Shown here piece by piece: positions 21,945 to 36,814 of a stretch of DNA of 64,000 nucleotides. The stretch comes from Platerodrilus igneus. Lineage: Eukaryota; Arthropoda; Insecta; Coleoptera; Lycidae. The notes under the pieces were generated by a model, which was not told where the DNA came from, made no database searches, and saw only the letters and a program-made list of their open reading frames with translations. The stretch is from positions 1,054,001 to 1,118,000 of the forward strand of contig JARFIW010001670.1 in the NCBI GenBank assembly GCA_036346225.1, given 5' to 3'. The position numbers and the translations under genes are program-made. The first letter of the stretch is position 1, and each line of letters starts with the position of its first letter.

Positions 21945-23748
21945 CCACCTACATCTCTCAGAAGTTAACAATGATGTTGTTCCATCCGTACTAACCGTAA
22001 GTGCTTCTGGAGACTTCCAAATCAACTACTCTAACTTCAGCGGGATGAGGCTAACAGGGGAGGTTATAAAAATACATAAAATGTCAGACGCCACTAAACT
22101 CAAAGATTTAACATAAGCAAGAGAACGTCACTAAAAAGAGTATATAAACTTTGGTAACGATTATTCGCACCTAAAGCACAAAGTTATATTTATACAATAT
22201 TATCTCTGAAAGAAAAGGTAATTATATATCAAATATCTATCAGATGGTCATTTGCATCTGAGCAAGAAATATGTGCCTATATCAATAAAAACGAGTGTAC
22301 GTAATATTGTATAGGAACTTAAGCTCATCAATATGCACTACTTGTTTTTCATATTCTATTAGGTTTACTAGAGTCGTTGAATATATACTTTTATACGTAA
22401 AATGTTATCATAGAATTACTTTCTTAATAGTTTGTTACGTTAATGAATTAATAAAAAGTCTGAAGAAGGTAATGTGTGTACATCTATTTAAATAAAGATT
22501 ATTCTCTTCGAGTTGCAGATATTTACAATTTACAAAATTAACTTTCTTATATTATGGTAGAATTTATATCAAATTGTTATGTTCTAAAATAATGACAATT
22601 ATTGTATTTGATAAATATTATCATATTCAGATCGAATTCACACATAATCTTTAATAGATTTTAAGAGATCTTAAAATATTTCATATTGAATTTTAATTTT
22701 CAACTTGTTCACAAGATATTAAAACAGATTTTAAATAAAGTATTCTACAATAGCTTTTAATTTAATCGAAATTTTATCAAAGCATAAAATTTTTATAGAG
22801 TATGATTATTATTATAATTATGTTCTCAAAAGCGTACCTGTATATTTTTGTAGATAGCAATAAATAATTACAGTGGAAACTTAATAAACATAAAAATCCA
22901 AAATGACGGGATTTATATAAATAAAAAATCGACTTACCGATTCACATGACATTAATTCTAAATAACAAAAACGTGTTACCAAACTGTAACGATGATTAAC
23001 AGTGTCTTCTTATGGATGAAATCATACCTACAACATGGCTCCTGCATGAACAGCTGTTGTTCAGGCAACAAATAAGACAAAAACTGCGTTAATCCATATG
23101 CATCCAAGTTGTCAACCGAAGACTTCTATATTCATCATTTTGAAATATCACATAATTATGAAGTTATTACATAGATGTAATCTTTAAATTGTAGAGTATT
23201 AAGGATCGTCCATAGAATTGGTTATAAAAAATATTTTAAAATATACCGTAGAATAAGTCATAATATAAATGTTGTGCATATTGTCCAGTTCATAACACCA
23301 TTGACGAGGACTCTAACAGAAATATCCTATAGAGCAATGCGGAGGTCGCATTTCAACTTATTAATTTTGAACGACAAGTGGTTTACACAATGGCTCAAAT
23401 ACGACTGACCGTTTACGGAAAAGCCATCTATCTGAACTACGAGTGCTAAACACGGCACGTGCAGGTTTTATTATACTAGTTATAACTAGATAAGTATATG
23501 TGTATAATAGCCAAACGACGTTTTTTATTTCAATAAATAATTTTGAAGGTGACTTTTTAATGCTTTACAATTCTAAAGAAAAGGACTAGCGAATGTTAAT
23601 CTGAAACATTTGGCTATGAAAACAAAATTTGTTTTCAACAACTAAAATTTAATGCTGGTTATATACATGGTGATATACCAAATTATCAAATTTAATGTTT
23701 TTTAAACCACTTTATGCATTAATAAAATAAAAATTCTTCAGATGGGCG
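21945..23748 (+). repeat. Dispersed non-coding repeat, copy 1 (partner 41505-43187)
   Basis: Collinear with 41505-43187 over its full length. Matching blocks include ctctcagaagttaac, cttctggagacttcc, caaagatttaacataagcaaga, aataaaaagtctgaag, gcggaggtcgcatttcaa, ggaaaagccatcta and atatacatggtgat. I judge identity at about 75% with many indels. No frame survives in either copy. Possibly an old non-autonomous TE or the untranslated/LTR part of one. Confidence 0.8.
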
Positions 23749-26700
23749 TGGGTTTTCTAAAGTTATACTTCATACGACACTATAAAAACTAAAATTAGAA
23801 AAACACTAAAAAGGGTGCCACCAAGTTCTAGGCTCATAAAAAACAAGATGTACTCTAAGTGAGAACTTTGAACCCTTCAGTGGAAGATATCGCATTCGCT
23901 GTATAAACACAGCTATCAAAAAGGAGCGCGCAGCATCTGTAGTAAAACAGTATATTTAGGGCAAAAACGGGACATAATGGGCTTGCTCTTACTACCATAC
24001 TATTGCAAAAGAAAAAGCATATACAGGTTAGTGAAATATTTTTTTGTATTGCAAAAGAAATAACATAAATTACTTCCTGTAATAAAATATATGTTGTTAA
24101 ACCGCACTATTGTAGCTATTTAAGGAATACTGTAAGATTACACTACAAAAAGAACGTCTTAAATCTTTAATAATATAAAAACCAAATAGTATTACTGACC
24201 AAACCGGATAGATAATGCTGTAGAAATGACTACTAATAGGGCACCATTGTAATCTCACCTATTTAGCAATATTGATCAAGGAATTGTATTAGGTTCCCTA
24301 TTTTTGGACGCATTTGTTCAAAATAAAATAGGAAGTTTAGCTTAAGTTGTTCGTTTAATACATCTGTATCCTTTTTTATGATTAATAGTTTAATTTACAA
24401 AATATACAACAAATATTCAGTCAAAATAAAGAGAGTCTACAGAAAGCGGCAGCAAATTTAATTATAACGGAGGATTCTTTTCTTACTAAATTCATATACA
24501 ACAGTAACTTTTTATATAACATAATTATGAAGTCCCTTTACATCAGATCTGTATATTCGGGTTCACAACCTTGTTGATACAAGTATGTGTACTAGTGTTT
24601 TATATTTTAAGTTAAAGATATGCAAAACAAACCAGATTCAAGTTACAAATATTACTTTAAAAAAAAAATTCTTATTGCAAAAACCAATATTTGCTAGATT
24701 GAGTTGCTCGTGTAAACGTGTTACTGAATAATGCTAATCGCACACGACAATGCTATATGTTTCGCATTCAAGTAAACTTCTTAGAGAAATTTCTTGAAAC
24801 AGCAAATTGTCAAAGAATTGGATATTTACGCTGCTTTTCTTTACTCTTTGTAGATCACTTGCTAATTGAATTTATTTCTCATCATCCACAAACCAATAAA
24901 CTGAAACGACGTAAATCGGGACACCATATACATCTTGGAAAAGCTGACCCCGTGCCACTATGATCTTCTTAAAACCCCAGTAAAAAATAACGCTGTAAAT
25001 GAAATTAAATTAGAACAATGAATCTAATACCTTTACCTGGCTACCGTTAACAGAGAAAGCAGAGAGGTCTTACCATCTAAAAATGCAAATCTAAAAATGG
25101 CGATTTGCATATATCGCACGCTAGGTATTTTTCAAAACCAATATTAGTTGTTTCATGAATCAAGAGCGAATGCAGTCTAATTTGACAAACTATCGAAACA
25201 ACCTCATGTTGCTGTCGATTGAACAAAAAAAAAGACATGAATAACCTACGGTACTGTAATTTTGTGTTATTTTCTGGAGAGCGGAGTGAGCTTTGGGGTA
25301 ATTCGTTAACTAGACTCAGGATAGTTGAACGTTATCGTGTCTGCTTTGGTTGTGGTAATATGACTGTAATTAATTGAATGCATAGGCAATGGTTGTACCC
25401 CATGAGATAAAGGAACATATTTAAAATTTCGAAGTCGTCTCACGGAAGTTGGTATATGTTGTAAAAGTTTTGTTACTTATAATTTGTTCGATTATTTAAT
25501 TTACATACCACAATCCTGAAACACTAAAATAATTAAAATTTTTACAATTTTCTCATATTAGACAATTGGCTTATTCTGTATACGAAACTATCAAATACTT
25601 TCATTATTCCTGAAAATACGCTACAGCAAACGTATAGCTTGGGCTGTCAAATATTTTGCAAGTGATTTCAGTAAAATATTAAGGATCTTTTGTTCGGTAT
25701 GACAGTATTTTTAAACAATGTCAAATAAAAACTTTACCGTAATAAGCGACATTGCTTTAGAACTTAATAGAAGAGAACGAAGCATTCAAAAGAATGCGAA
25801 TATTTTTCATCTTTAATAACATCATCGTCCTTGTCCTGGCAATCTAAATGTTTTAATAACGACTCAATACCCACATAACACAAAATATAATCCTACTTCT
25901 TCTGCTATATTAAAAGGAAGCGATGGCTACTGCAGCATATAAAAAGTGGCGCAAAGGGAGAAATATTATTTATTAAATCAAGTTTGAGCGTGCTACAAGT
26001 ATGAACCGAGCTATTTAGCAGGACAAAGTCTTAGAAATAAACCCAAAAGAAGTGCTATTAGGGATTAGGGTGAGAAGACGCAGATGGTGTAAAAAGCACG
26101 AAGTGCTTACGGCTGTTTTGATGTACTTTTTAAGTCGCTGCCAAATTACAGTTTGTGCCAGGAAAGGATAAAAGGTATTTTGTAATTTAGGAAACTTTGC
26201 ACATGGGCTTCCTTAAGCGAATTTTCCTACTTTGTACTAAGTGGTATTAATACTGTCGCATGTTGCAAATAAAAGTTGTTCGAGCGAAATGTAGAGAGAG
26301 TATACAAGTATATGGTAATCAAGTAGATTTATTACTCTAATATTGCAAATAACTGCATTGCAGAGTAACGTAAATAACAATTAACGATGCAATAAAAGAG
26401 AGAAAAAAAAGTTCAATGGAGTTTAGAAGCGCAGAAGAATTCGGTGGAAAATTATACATTCTCCGTTTAGACGTACCTAGACCGCTTTGCTTTCGCCTGC
26501 GACTAACTAAATGCATACATGCAGGTACTAAGAAAAACAAAAATTGCATGAAAAATTGCAATGGAAATTAATTTGAAGCTAAACCACGCTCATGCAGTTG
26601 TTTCAAGTTTGCCCTTTCAAATAAAATCGACTACTTGAATCGTCCGAATGGCCAGCAATGCATCAAATATGACTCAGCGAGTTTCAAGGACTATTTAACG

Positions 26701-27119
26701 AGTTATCCGATTCATTTGTAGATGTGTATTGTACGCTTTGGATATGAGCAAATTATAAAACGCTTTTCAGTAGGATAAAATGAAACTAACAATTATACTG
26801 ATATGAAGGGATACCAAAAAGCTTATGTATGCAGAAATTCGATGAAAGTAACCCTGAATAAATTATTATACTAACTAAAAACCAAAAAGAAATAAGTTTT
26901 ACGAAATCTCTGTCAATGACTTGCTTTCTATACAGCATCACTAGTCTAGTACCTAAAACCCAAAAATCATGGAAATAATGGACGTTCAAAGAGAGAATAT
27001 GGAAATGTCAGCCCTACACAACCCTTCTTTTTCTCTACATGTTTCTTCTTGCACATGTTAGTATTAGTATCGCACACTATAGCACAATTAATTGTTACGG
27101 GTAAAATGAGCGTTACGTT
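23749..27119. other. AT-rich sequence without recognisable gene
   Basis: The longest frames (24718-24963; 26337-26561 minus) match no family I know. Confidence 0.5.
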
Positions 27120-27220
27120 AAAATTTAGATTTCCCCTGAAGGAGCGGAAACCCCATAAAAATATAAGGGTGCGTCGGTTAACTACAGTGGTGTGGGAGTG
27201 GGTTCCGATGAAAAGCAATA
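27120..27220 (-). repeat. Dispersed short repeat, copy 1
   Basis: Its minus strand shares gaacccactcccacaccact with 34541-34577 and ccttcaggggaaatctaaat with 36528-36560, so pieces of one family occur three times. Family not identified. Confidence 0.6.
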
Positions 27221-29769
27221 ATCAAAATAATAAAAATAAACATTTGAAATGACAGACATGGAAAAAGTACATTACAATATTCACTTACCCTAAAAGGGTT
27301 TTCTCTTGTTATAATTAATAGACGCTAAACCGTTTTGTCTCAGCAATCCCTTCAATAATATCCCTACACGTAAGATGATTAATCCGCATAGGTCTCCTTT
27401 GCTTTTAGTTTCCTAAAATTATCACGTACTACGTTACCTTTTTCCACAATTCCTTAAACAATCATTAAACTTTTGGATAAATTAAAGAAAATGCCTCTCC
27501 CAAATACGACTCCATCACTGGGGTGACTGGATATCCTTTTGCAAGACCTAATTTCTATTTAGTTCATAAATAAATGCAAATAAAATTCAACCTATACTTA
27601 ACCTCTATTGACATTAAATAGGTGCAATGGAAATACAAATATACTTAAAAAGACATAATTTCCTAACCTCAAATTGGCCATATATTACTACAAGAAATCT
27701 TAAAAAAACATTTAATCAAATCCATCAATAATACTATAACTCCAATTTTCCCGTTTCCCATATTGAATTACTATAAATACTAATTTGTCCTTTTATCATT
27801 TCATTTTCCATTTCAAATATTAAACTTTTACGCTTAAACTAACACTAAATTCCATCAACAAAACTTACATTTAAAGTCCGTACATACATAATTAAGAAGT
27901 ATAAGTATAAAAGCTTAAAAATTACGCACTGCTTAACTTATAAATATATCTTTAAATATGAGGACGTTCAAAAACCATCAGTGTTTCCATTTTGTGTGTC
28001 CATCTAACACATCTTTGTTTCAAACCAATACATCTTTTTTTCCTATTGAACTTATATTGAAACACGTGAAAAATGTGTAATTTCATATGGTTTACTTATG
28101 TTAACATCACGTGCTTAGTGTTGCCTCATATTCACCAGTATAAATGAATACATTGAAACACTTTAACATTGTATTGTATGATATGATTAAATTATCCTTA
28201 ACCTGATATTTGCGAACTTTACTAAATAATCTTCTATATTGTAATGATACTATTATGATTATCTTGCCTGGAGTATTATAATTAAACGTGTATCCCTGTT
28301 ACGTTAATTCTGCTCAATTTTATTAAAATTTGTAAAAAGTTCTATATTCGGGATAATTTTGGTATGGACATGTATATTAATAATTTCACTGTTAGATACT
28401 TCGTTAATTATACTAAAAGCTTTCCTAAAATAACATGATAACGCTATAAAATTCGGATAATTATTCATGCTTACATTATTGTATTCAACTTTATAATACA
28501 TAATACTGAAATCCGTTTTCCTTTATTTTGCGGCTTTTGGAGTAATTTACGGACCTGGGATTACGTTCAAATATGTATCATACAAATAAAACTGTGCTTT
28601 TGTGGTTATATGTTTAAGGCCCAAATTTCCTTTTATAGAATTAAAAATTTATTGAAATATAATGCTTAATGAAAACTGCTGCTCATGAAATCAGCATATA
28701 CAGGATACATTCATATTTATTTTATCCGTTTACATTAATTCTCTTTTTTCCATCTGATTTCCATTAACGTAACATCAACGTACTGCACAGTTGCATAGCT
28801 GGCATTGACGAAACAAGGAACTTATGGTTAAGGTGTTAACATGCGATATAATTCCCTTTCCTAGAGAAACTTATAGTATTATTTTCTTTTGGCAATTGTT
28901 ACTATTGACATTGTACTCAATAGCATCACCAATCTGCTGACACCCATAAATTAAAAAGCTACATCGGTTCAAAGTTTGAAACACGATTCAAACAACATCA
29001 GCAGCTCCCCATTATCACATTATAAATCACGCGCGATAAAAGCACCTCCTTCCTTGCTTAAAGTATCGTTTTTGATTTACTTATATGTATTCCTTAGTAC
29101 TTCTAGCAAACAACGAGTGCCTACCGACAAAAACATAAAAAGTTTATTTGTTTTTATTCTTGCAACCATTAATAATCGCATTATATCTTAAGTGTATCAC
29201 TTAGCCAATAATTATATTTAAAGTTCAAAATTTTGGACAACATCCCACCCCTACTTTATCTCTTATATATACATGAAGATCGTCCAATAGCTATACGTAT
29301 ATTCTACGCAGTCATGAATTCATACGTGAATATTGTTCATTTAATGATTCTATTTCAATTTATAAATAAATTTTTCTTGCATTCATATCAGCAAATTCAT
29401 CAACAACTTTATTATTATCAAATTTATCGCAAATATCATGTTCTATTGCTATTGAAGATAATTGACCAACTATTGCTGCGATAAAATGTATCTTAAATGC
29501 GTTTTAATTAACTTTAATAGAGAAAACAAATGTTTTCAACTTGCTACAAAATCGGTCAATGCTATGCATGTATTTACAAAACTTAAATCTAAATTCTGTT
29601 CTGAACGGACTTGCACCTTGAAGAAGTTCTAGAATACTAGAGCGGGTAGAATGGCTCGCGTGTTTTAGAAAGCTAATGGGCCAAACTATAGTTGTCCTTG
29701 TGAGCAACCAGACTAAGACAGGTCCCCCAATCAAGGACAGCAGCTCAACACTAAGGTATCAGTATGTAA
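27221..29769. other. AT-rich sequence without recognisable gene
   Basis: Small frames (28304-28501 minus, 28976-29191, 29233-29484) have AT-biased composition and no recognisable domain. Confidence 0.5.
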
Positions 29770-30365
29770 AGGAGGGGAAAATAAGTCAAAAACCAGAATA
29801 CAAATAGGAAACCAGGACTTACAAGAGGTTTAAGGATTTCTGATACCTAGGAAGCTAAATAACGCAAGAAAGGAAAAGTGCAAAAGATATGAACAAAAAA
29901 TAGCACAAGGCCGTGCTGCATTTAACATGAAAAACAACTGCAATGTTTAAAGACAACAAACATAGAAACAAAAAAAGATTGCTGAAAGCATTTATACAGA
30001 GCACTACACTAGGGGGCTGTAAAATGTGGACAGTAGGAGAAGCGGGCAAAAAAAGGTAGAAGTCTTTGAAATCTGGTGCTATACATGTATAATGAAGGGA
30101 AAGAAAGAAATACGCGGAAAGCGGTAAGAATTGGAGAGATAGTATGATAGGTCACATTCTAAGGCACGAGGGAATAGTGTGGGATTTATTAGAAGCAGAG
30201 AAAGCAAAAAAGAGAGGTAGAGGTAAACCAATATTAGACTATTACACACAGATAGTGAAAGATGTAGGCAATGTGAATTTCAGGGAAACCCGTAGATTAG
30301 CTCCAAATAGAAAACAATAGAAGTACGCGTCCAACCAGTTATAGAACGGAAATTTAATGAGAATG
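29770..30365 (+). pseudogene. RTE-like LINE ORF2 remnant (post-RT C-terminal region)
   Basis: Broken plus-strand frames read in order: IQIGNQDLQEV, a YLGSxIT motif (about 29850), KSAKDMNKKIAQGRAAFN (29873-29930), GHILRHEGI-like text (about 30150-30180), RGRGKPILDYYTQIVKDVG (about 30215-30270). This is the typical C-terminal part of insect endonuclease-reverse transcriptase (RTE-like LINE) proteins. Multiple frameshifts. 29830-30010 is repeated in inverted orientation at about 30700-30885. Confidence 0.82.
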
Positions 30366-30639
30366 AAATTTAAATTATTCGTAGACATGAACTTTGTAAT
30401 TGGTAAATTTCTATTTTACTCATATTTTCATGTGTCGTTTCATTGTCGTCCATTTTGAGATTTTTATATATCAAGAGTAATATTTCCAGCCTTATTCAAC
30501 AAACAATCTAATTCTTGTTATTGATATTCAATTGATATCTAACAAGCGACCTTGCTTTACCCCTATCGCATATACTGCAAAACCTGGATCATTCTTAGTT
30601 TGGATTATTATTATATTAGTGACTATTAAAATGTTTGTT

Positions 30640-31260
<621 letters not shown>

Positions 31261-34200
31261 AGATTTTTTCTCTAATTTTATTACAACATGCTCATGTTTA
31301 GTCAAGGAAATTTTTTGTAATGATTGTGGTTATTTAGTCTTTTTTGCAGATGCTGGAAACATTGACCAATGTACGCATATTTACAACTGACAAGAGATTT
31401 CGTATGTTAGATGTTGTTACAGCAGCGTATGCGGATTTATTTTATTTAAATATTAATTAAAATATTTGCTTTAATTTATTATTTCACTATTACTATTCGA
31501 CACTATTAGGCAGTGTCAATATCATAGTTAGTTTATGCTAAACCAGTATTGTTGTTATCGCATTCTAATATAACAATTGTAATATTTGTTAATCCAACCT
31601 TTAGAGATTTTATAGATTAATTCTTGGGGAAAGTTATTTGTTGTAAATTCTCTTTTAGCTTATTCTATTGCAACTTGTCTATATTCCGAGTCAGAAAGTT
31701 TCATTGTTCTGTCTTTTGTCTGCAAGACCTATCACGACCGCTGTTTTTGAGCTTTAGGATATTGTGATAAGTAGTTTACGTAACGGCCCAAACATGTTTT
31801 CTTTTTAAAGCATTCTGTTTTTACTTTATTGTTTATGCGATGGAGAGTTAAATCTAGAAAATTATTAGCCATTTTTTCTTCTTCTATAGTAAATTGCAAT
31901 TTGTTGTGAAAATTGTGGTTAAAAATTTCATTGCATTGCGTTTAACACAGAAATAAACCTACAAAAAGGTCGCGTAATTTCTAGCTCTACTGTGCAGCAT
32001 CTCTCTTAATTGAACACTTAGCTGAAATAGAAATACTTATATGTTATTGTATATGGCTGTTTATGATTTATACCTGTACTAATTGTATATATATCCATCT
32101 TTGTTAACCAGTGCAAATCCCTTTAAAGCTCTCCATTCCTTTCAGATTCCGGATATTAATTCCATAAATTATGTGCGTTATGCGATCGCTATGCCATCGT
32201 TTGTCTTTGCTTTCATTGTCCCTTTTCATCGCCCCTGCTATATTTTGGGTAAGGATTCGTAATGTTCATGCTCGAATTCTTAGGAAATAGTTTATGGCAA
32301 TTTACCTTTTGTCATTAGTTGCCGTCGTCTATGCCACAGCTCATTTTAAGGGTTTTCTTTGTTGAATTTTCGAGGATATTTACTCAAGTGTAATTAAGAT
32401 TGTCTTAAGAGTTTGCAATTTGTTAGTAATTAGAGGTTTACTAATGCTATAAGCTCTAATACTTCGAGGTATTTAATAAGACATTTATATATTTTAAAGT
32501 AGCTTCAAATAATTAGTCCCCTGAATATTGTCCGTTTTAGGCGCATAGTCATGAATAATAATAACCCTCACGAGTATCATTATAGCGAATAATAATAAAG
32601 AAAAGTTTCGTCAACTTTTCGGCACAGGGAAACGAGATCATCACCTTTGAACAGACACATACCCAATTAAGTCAAACAGTTCCTTAAAGCAAAGCAACTA
32701 AACCAAAAAAAGAAAAGTTGGAACTTATATGCGCATCTTTATGACAGCATGAATAAATAATAAGCTGATTGATTATTAAATGCTTGAGTGAAAGTTACGC
32801 AGATAAATATTGCTGCGCTAAGAACCACTTTCTATTATTGAAAGAAGGTAATGATTGTAACTTCTGTTAGTATTGTTTGGGGTTCTTATAGTTGTAAAAA
32901 AATTCCCCGATTTTTTTACTGTTACAAAATGGTTCATTTTACATGCGCTAGCTAACAGGTTACCAGGGATACGATGTTAAAATAAAGTTGCGCGTAAAAT
33001 TTGGTTACTTATAATTCAAATGGAATGAATAAATTATAGTTTGTTGAAGTAGTCATAGAAAAAGTTTTTTTAGGGATTAATATCGTTTAACAATATTAGC
33101 GGTATGGCTTATTTCGTGTTAACGTTCGCCCACTACCAACAACTGTACTGGATTGTCTTTGAGCACCGTTTATGTACTTGATTCTGGTGAGTCCTAAACG
33201 TGTTCGTTTTCGAAGATATACCATTACAGCAACTGCAAGGTATGCTACCATACTTGAAGGCTATTTAGGCTATTGTGAAATTTTTAGGGTATGGTAGTCG
33301 TTAAAAGATTTTTGTGGCGGGTATATAATTGTTTGGATGTTGTGCTTAGTTCCCGTGTATGCCGTGGCGACTCCTGAGTTGTTAGAGTGGGGTTCGTATT
33401 TTGTACGAGGAAGTAAAGCACATAGGCCTCCTAGAAAGTTGTCAGTAAAACTAATACAGAAAAATTATAATATTTCTAAATAGTAGTCCTCACAAGTTGT
33501 ACTATTTTTATATTGTTTTATCAATTTAAAGACTGGAAGTTAAGTACATCAATGAAAACGGCAAAAAACACTTACCATAATTTTTTCGTTCTCTGCACAA
33601 AGCAGTCTCAAAGTTCAGTATCATTGACAAAATACCACGTGCGTAATAACATGAGAATCACAGTAGCTAAATACAGTTATGCATCTTTTTTGTTAAACCA
33701 AGAGACTAATTTGACCGTCAAAAGATTAAATTTACAAATTTATAAGGAAAATATTTTTCATATTATGATTAATGAGTGTTGGTTAAATTTAAGCATAATG
33801 TTATCGTACAAGGAAGTTGAAACATTTTAAAATATTAAGAAATATGTACGTATTGATTTTAAATGTAAGCTTTATTGGTGAAGTTTAGTGTTAGTTAATA
33901 CAGGAAAATTTAGTATTCTTAATGGGCAATGAACTGATCGATAGGAAAAGTTGGAATTTAAGCGTTTTCTATGTATTATTATTAAGAGCATTTCAAGAAA
34001 TGGAATATAAAATGCCATGTAGTTCAATATAGCAAACGGGAAAATCGGAATGATAGTATTATTGATAGATTTGTTGTAATAATTTTCTTTAGGATTTGTG
34101 TTAGGTTAGCAATACCTGGTCACACTGATGTTACGAAATTAAGTTTTTCGTTTGAGGAATCTGTATTTGTATCTATATTGCAATTATTTAATGTCAATAG

Positions 34201-34534
34201 AGCTTAAGTATAGGTTGAAAATATGATTTAGGAAACATTAAATAATTGTAAAAAATATTCATTCACACCAGTGATAGAATCGTATTTGAAAGAGGCATTT
34301 AATTTTACCAAGTTTTTTGATATAACAAAATTTAATGAGTGTTTTTGCGATGTTTTAGAGAAAGGTAAAGTACAATGTGATAAATTGAAGGAACCAAAAG
34401 CAAAAAGAAACCTATTTATAATAACCGTGTTCCGTGTAAGGATAATAACGAAGAAATTGCCGAGGGCAAGTGAATATTGTAACGTATTTCAGCAATTTCA
34501 AACGTATATTATTTTTTTGTATTTTTATTATTTC
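31261..34534. other. No gene recognised
   Basis: The longest frames, 33513-33830 (105 aa) and 34271-34570 (99 aa), show no known motif and no codon-use signal that I can judge by eye. They are listed as unsupported. Confidence 0.45.
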
Positions 34535-34605
34535 TTTTATAGGAATCCATTCCCACACCACTGCAGTTAGCCGGTGCATTCATAAAATTATTACGGGAAC
34601 CCCTC
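34535..34605 (+). repeat. Dispersed short repeat, copy 2
   Basis: ggaatccattcccacaccac and the following ~35 bp match the minus strand of 27160-27215. Confidence 0.55.
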
Positions 34606-36509
34606 TAACAGCCACATTGGGATGTTATGCTGTTACTAGGTTATTGTATATATTTTCACTTGCATGTATGATAGTTGGGTGATCTGTATTTTCAGGAGTA
34701 GATTATAGCATCTAATTAGGAATGCTATTAATTATCAAGGTTGGTTTTGTATATAGTTCTGAAACCTTGGGGTATATTTACATTTCATTATTCTTTAAGC
34801 AAGGAATATAAATGTCAACATTGGTTATATAATTATCTCTTTACAAATTAATATTCATTTTACTCATTCAGTTTGTGTTGTGATTTATTCTTAACAAGCT
34901 TTATATCATTGTTCAAATACCTTCGTGTTTAAATATATTTTGTGAAAGGCTTATGCAATCATTTTTATTATTTTCAATTATCTTGTAAAATCTATATGAG
35001 TAAATAGGCTAGAGTATGTTTATGCTTCATTAAACGTTTCTGTCAGAATTCCACAGGTGACTGGACTTGCGCATTTGTGCCGTGTCTGATCATCTGAACT
35101 TTCTTAGCAATGACGTACTGTTTTGGAAGGTCATGTTTATATTCATACTGTTAACGACATTTATTTAGTCTCACAGAATTTATTACATCAATTTTTGTAG
35201 TGTAGAATTACCATTTATCAAGGGTACATTGCTTGCAACAATTTTATAAGTTCATTCAAGGACTCATAATTCCCACCCTAGTTTTAGATATTATTTTAAA
35301 AGGGATCCGCCTATGGATTAGTTATTTATCAATCAGGTGATACGTTTTTATTCTGATTAAAGTTATTGTTAAAAATGGAGAAACAGCGTTGGTTCTCTTT
35401 ACAAAAATCTTCGAACAGCATAGACGTCTATTAATAATAGGCAAATTGCCAAAAGTGTTTAAGTGTCTTCAACTAATTGTGGAACTTAACCAACAATTAT
35501 TTAGTCGTTGGGATTGTGTTTTGGCAAAGCCCTAAATTCCGATTTTAGATTTCGGATAATCAGCATGTGCTGGAAGTAATTATTAATTGCGTCTATTTTA
35601 CATCTGCAAGATATGTAAGTATAAGCACGTTTTTGTAACCTGCAAAATTAATTACCTTTTCTTAGGTACCCTTTTTGTTAGTTTATGTTAATTTAGTTGG
35701 GTTCATCTTTACCTATTTTGGCTTTTGTATTAAAGAGTTTTATATACCGTTTGGTTTTATGCAAGTGTGGTTTGGTGCAAACTATAGAATTTTTGTTAGA
35801 AGCTTTATAGGAGCGCATGTTGGAAATTGGAAGTTATTTTGATCATTCCATTTGGGGACTCATCTAACTCATCACAAGGTGCTACAAATTTACAGTTCTT
35901 GGTTCATGTCGTTTTGTAGATTAGTATTGAAGAGTACAGAAAATACCATTTCCTGTTTGTCCACCTATCCTAACACCCAAAGAAGACTCAGGTGCTGCTT
36001 GTCGACCAGGCTACATCTGGAAATATATGTTCGGTATCAGTGCATATGTAGAAAAACTTATTTGTGTTTTAATCTGTTGTATACCATCTGTTGTTCTATA
36101 CTTATTTGTACAATTTTAGCCACACATGTTGAACCACATGCATGCATCTGGCACCCATTTGTTTTATGTGGCAAATAATTTAAGTATATTATACCAATGG
36201 AGTAATGCTGGAAATTAACCTCGATAATATACAACACGGATCACTTCAAATTGTGTCTTATTTCTCAAGTTATAAATTCAAGCCAAGGAACCCTTTTCTG
36301 AATCAAGACGTCTCACTTGCTCCTACCTTTAGACAAGGGATCATTGCCGTTTGTACCGCTGAACCTGGACGAGGGGTAAGTACACTGAGTTATTCTTGTA
36401 ATTTGAAGTGATACCTAGAAGTAGTATCGAATGTTTAAATTCTGAACATGTTGATACCTACTTAATTTTTAAATGTAATAGTTATGTCAAATAGTAATCA
36501 CGTTATAAA
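34606..36509. other. No gene recognised
   Basis: Frames at 35852-36178 and 36205-36411 have no identifiable domain. A GT-type donor-like sequence (ggggtaagta, 36373) follows the second frame but nothing else supports an exon. Confidence 0.45.
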
Positions 36510-36590
36510 TTTTAACGTTATACCCCGCCCCTTCAGGGCAAATCTAAATTTATAACGTAACACACATTTTACTCCTATCAAAACCGCTAA
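36510..36590 (+). repeat. Dispersed short repeat, copy 3
   Basis: ccccttcagggcaaatctaa and taacgtaacac match the minus strand of 27095-27150. Inverted acgttata (36515-36522) and tataacgt (36551-36558) flank the core. Confidence 0.55.
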
Positions 36591-36814
36591 AAGATGTGAC
36601 ATGTTTATATTGGCCTGAAAGTATATTTGCGTTCATACTTTAGAAACGGAAAAAAATCTCCCCTACAAATAGGACTAGAACAGTTTTTATGGAATATGCA
36701 CAAAATAAAAAAGGTTGAGCGGCTACTTAACTACTTGCTGCATAAAAAATAATGACTCTTAAAATTGCTAATAGCATCTCTAATGTTAAATAAAATGACG
36801 TAACCATTGTTTCC

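Noticed and set aside
33513..34570. Two frames of about 100 codons, possible host exons
   Set aside because: No recognisable domain, no splice context that I can defend, and lengths not unusual for AT-rich sequence of this size.
36205..36411. Possible host exon ending in a donor-like ggggtaagta
   Set aside because: Isolated, no partner exon or domain; one donor-like word is expected by chance.
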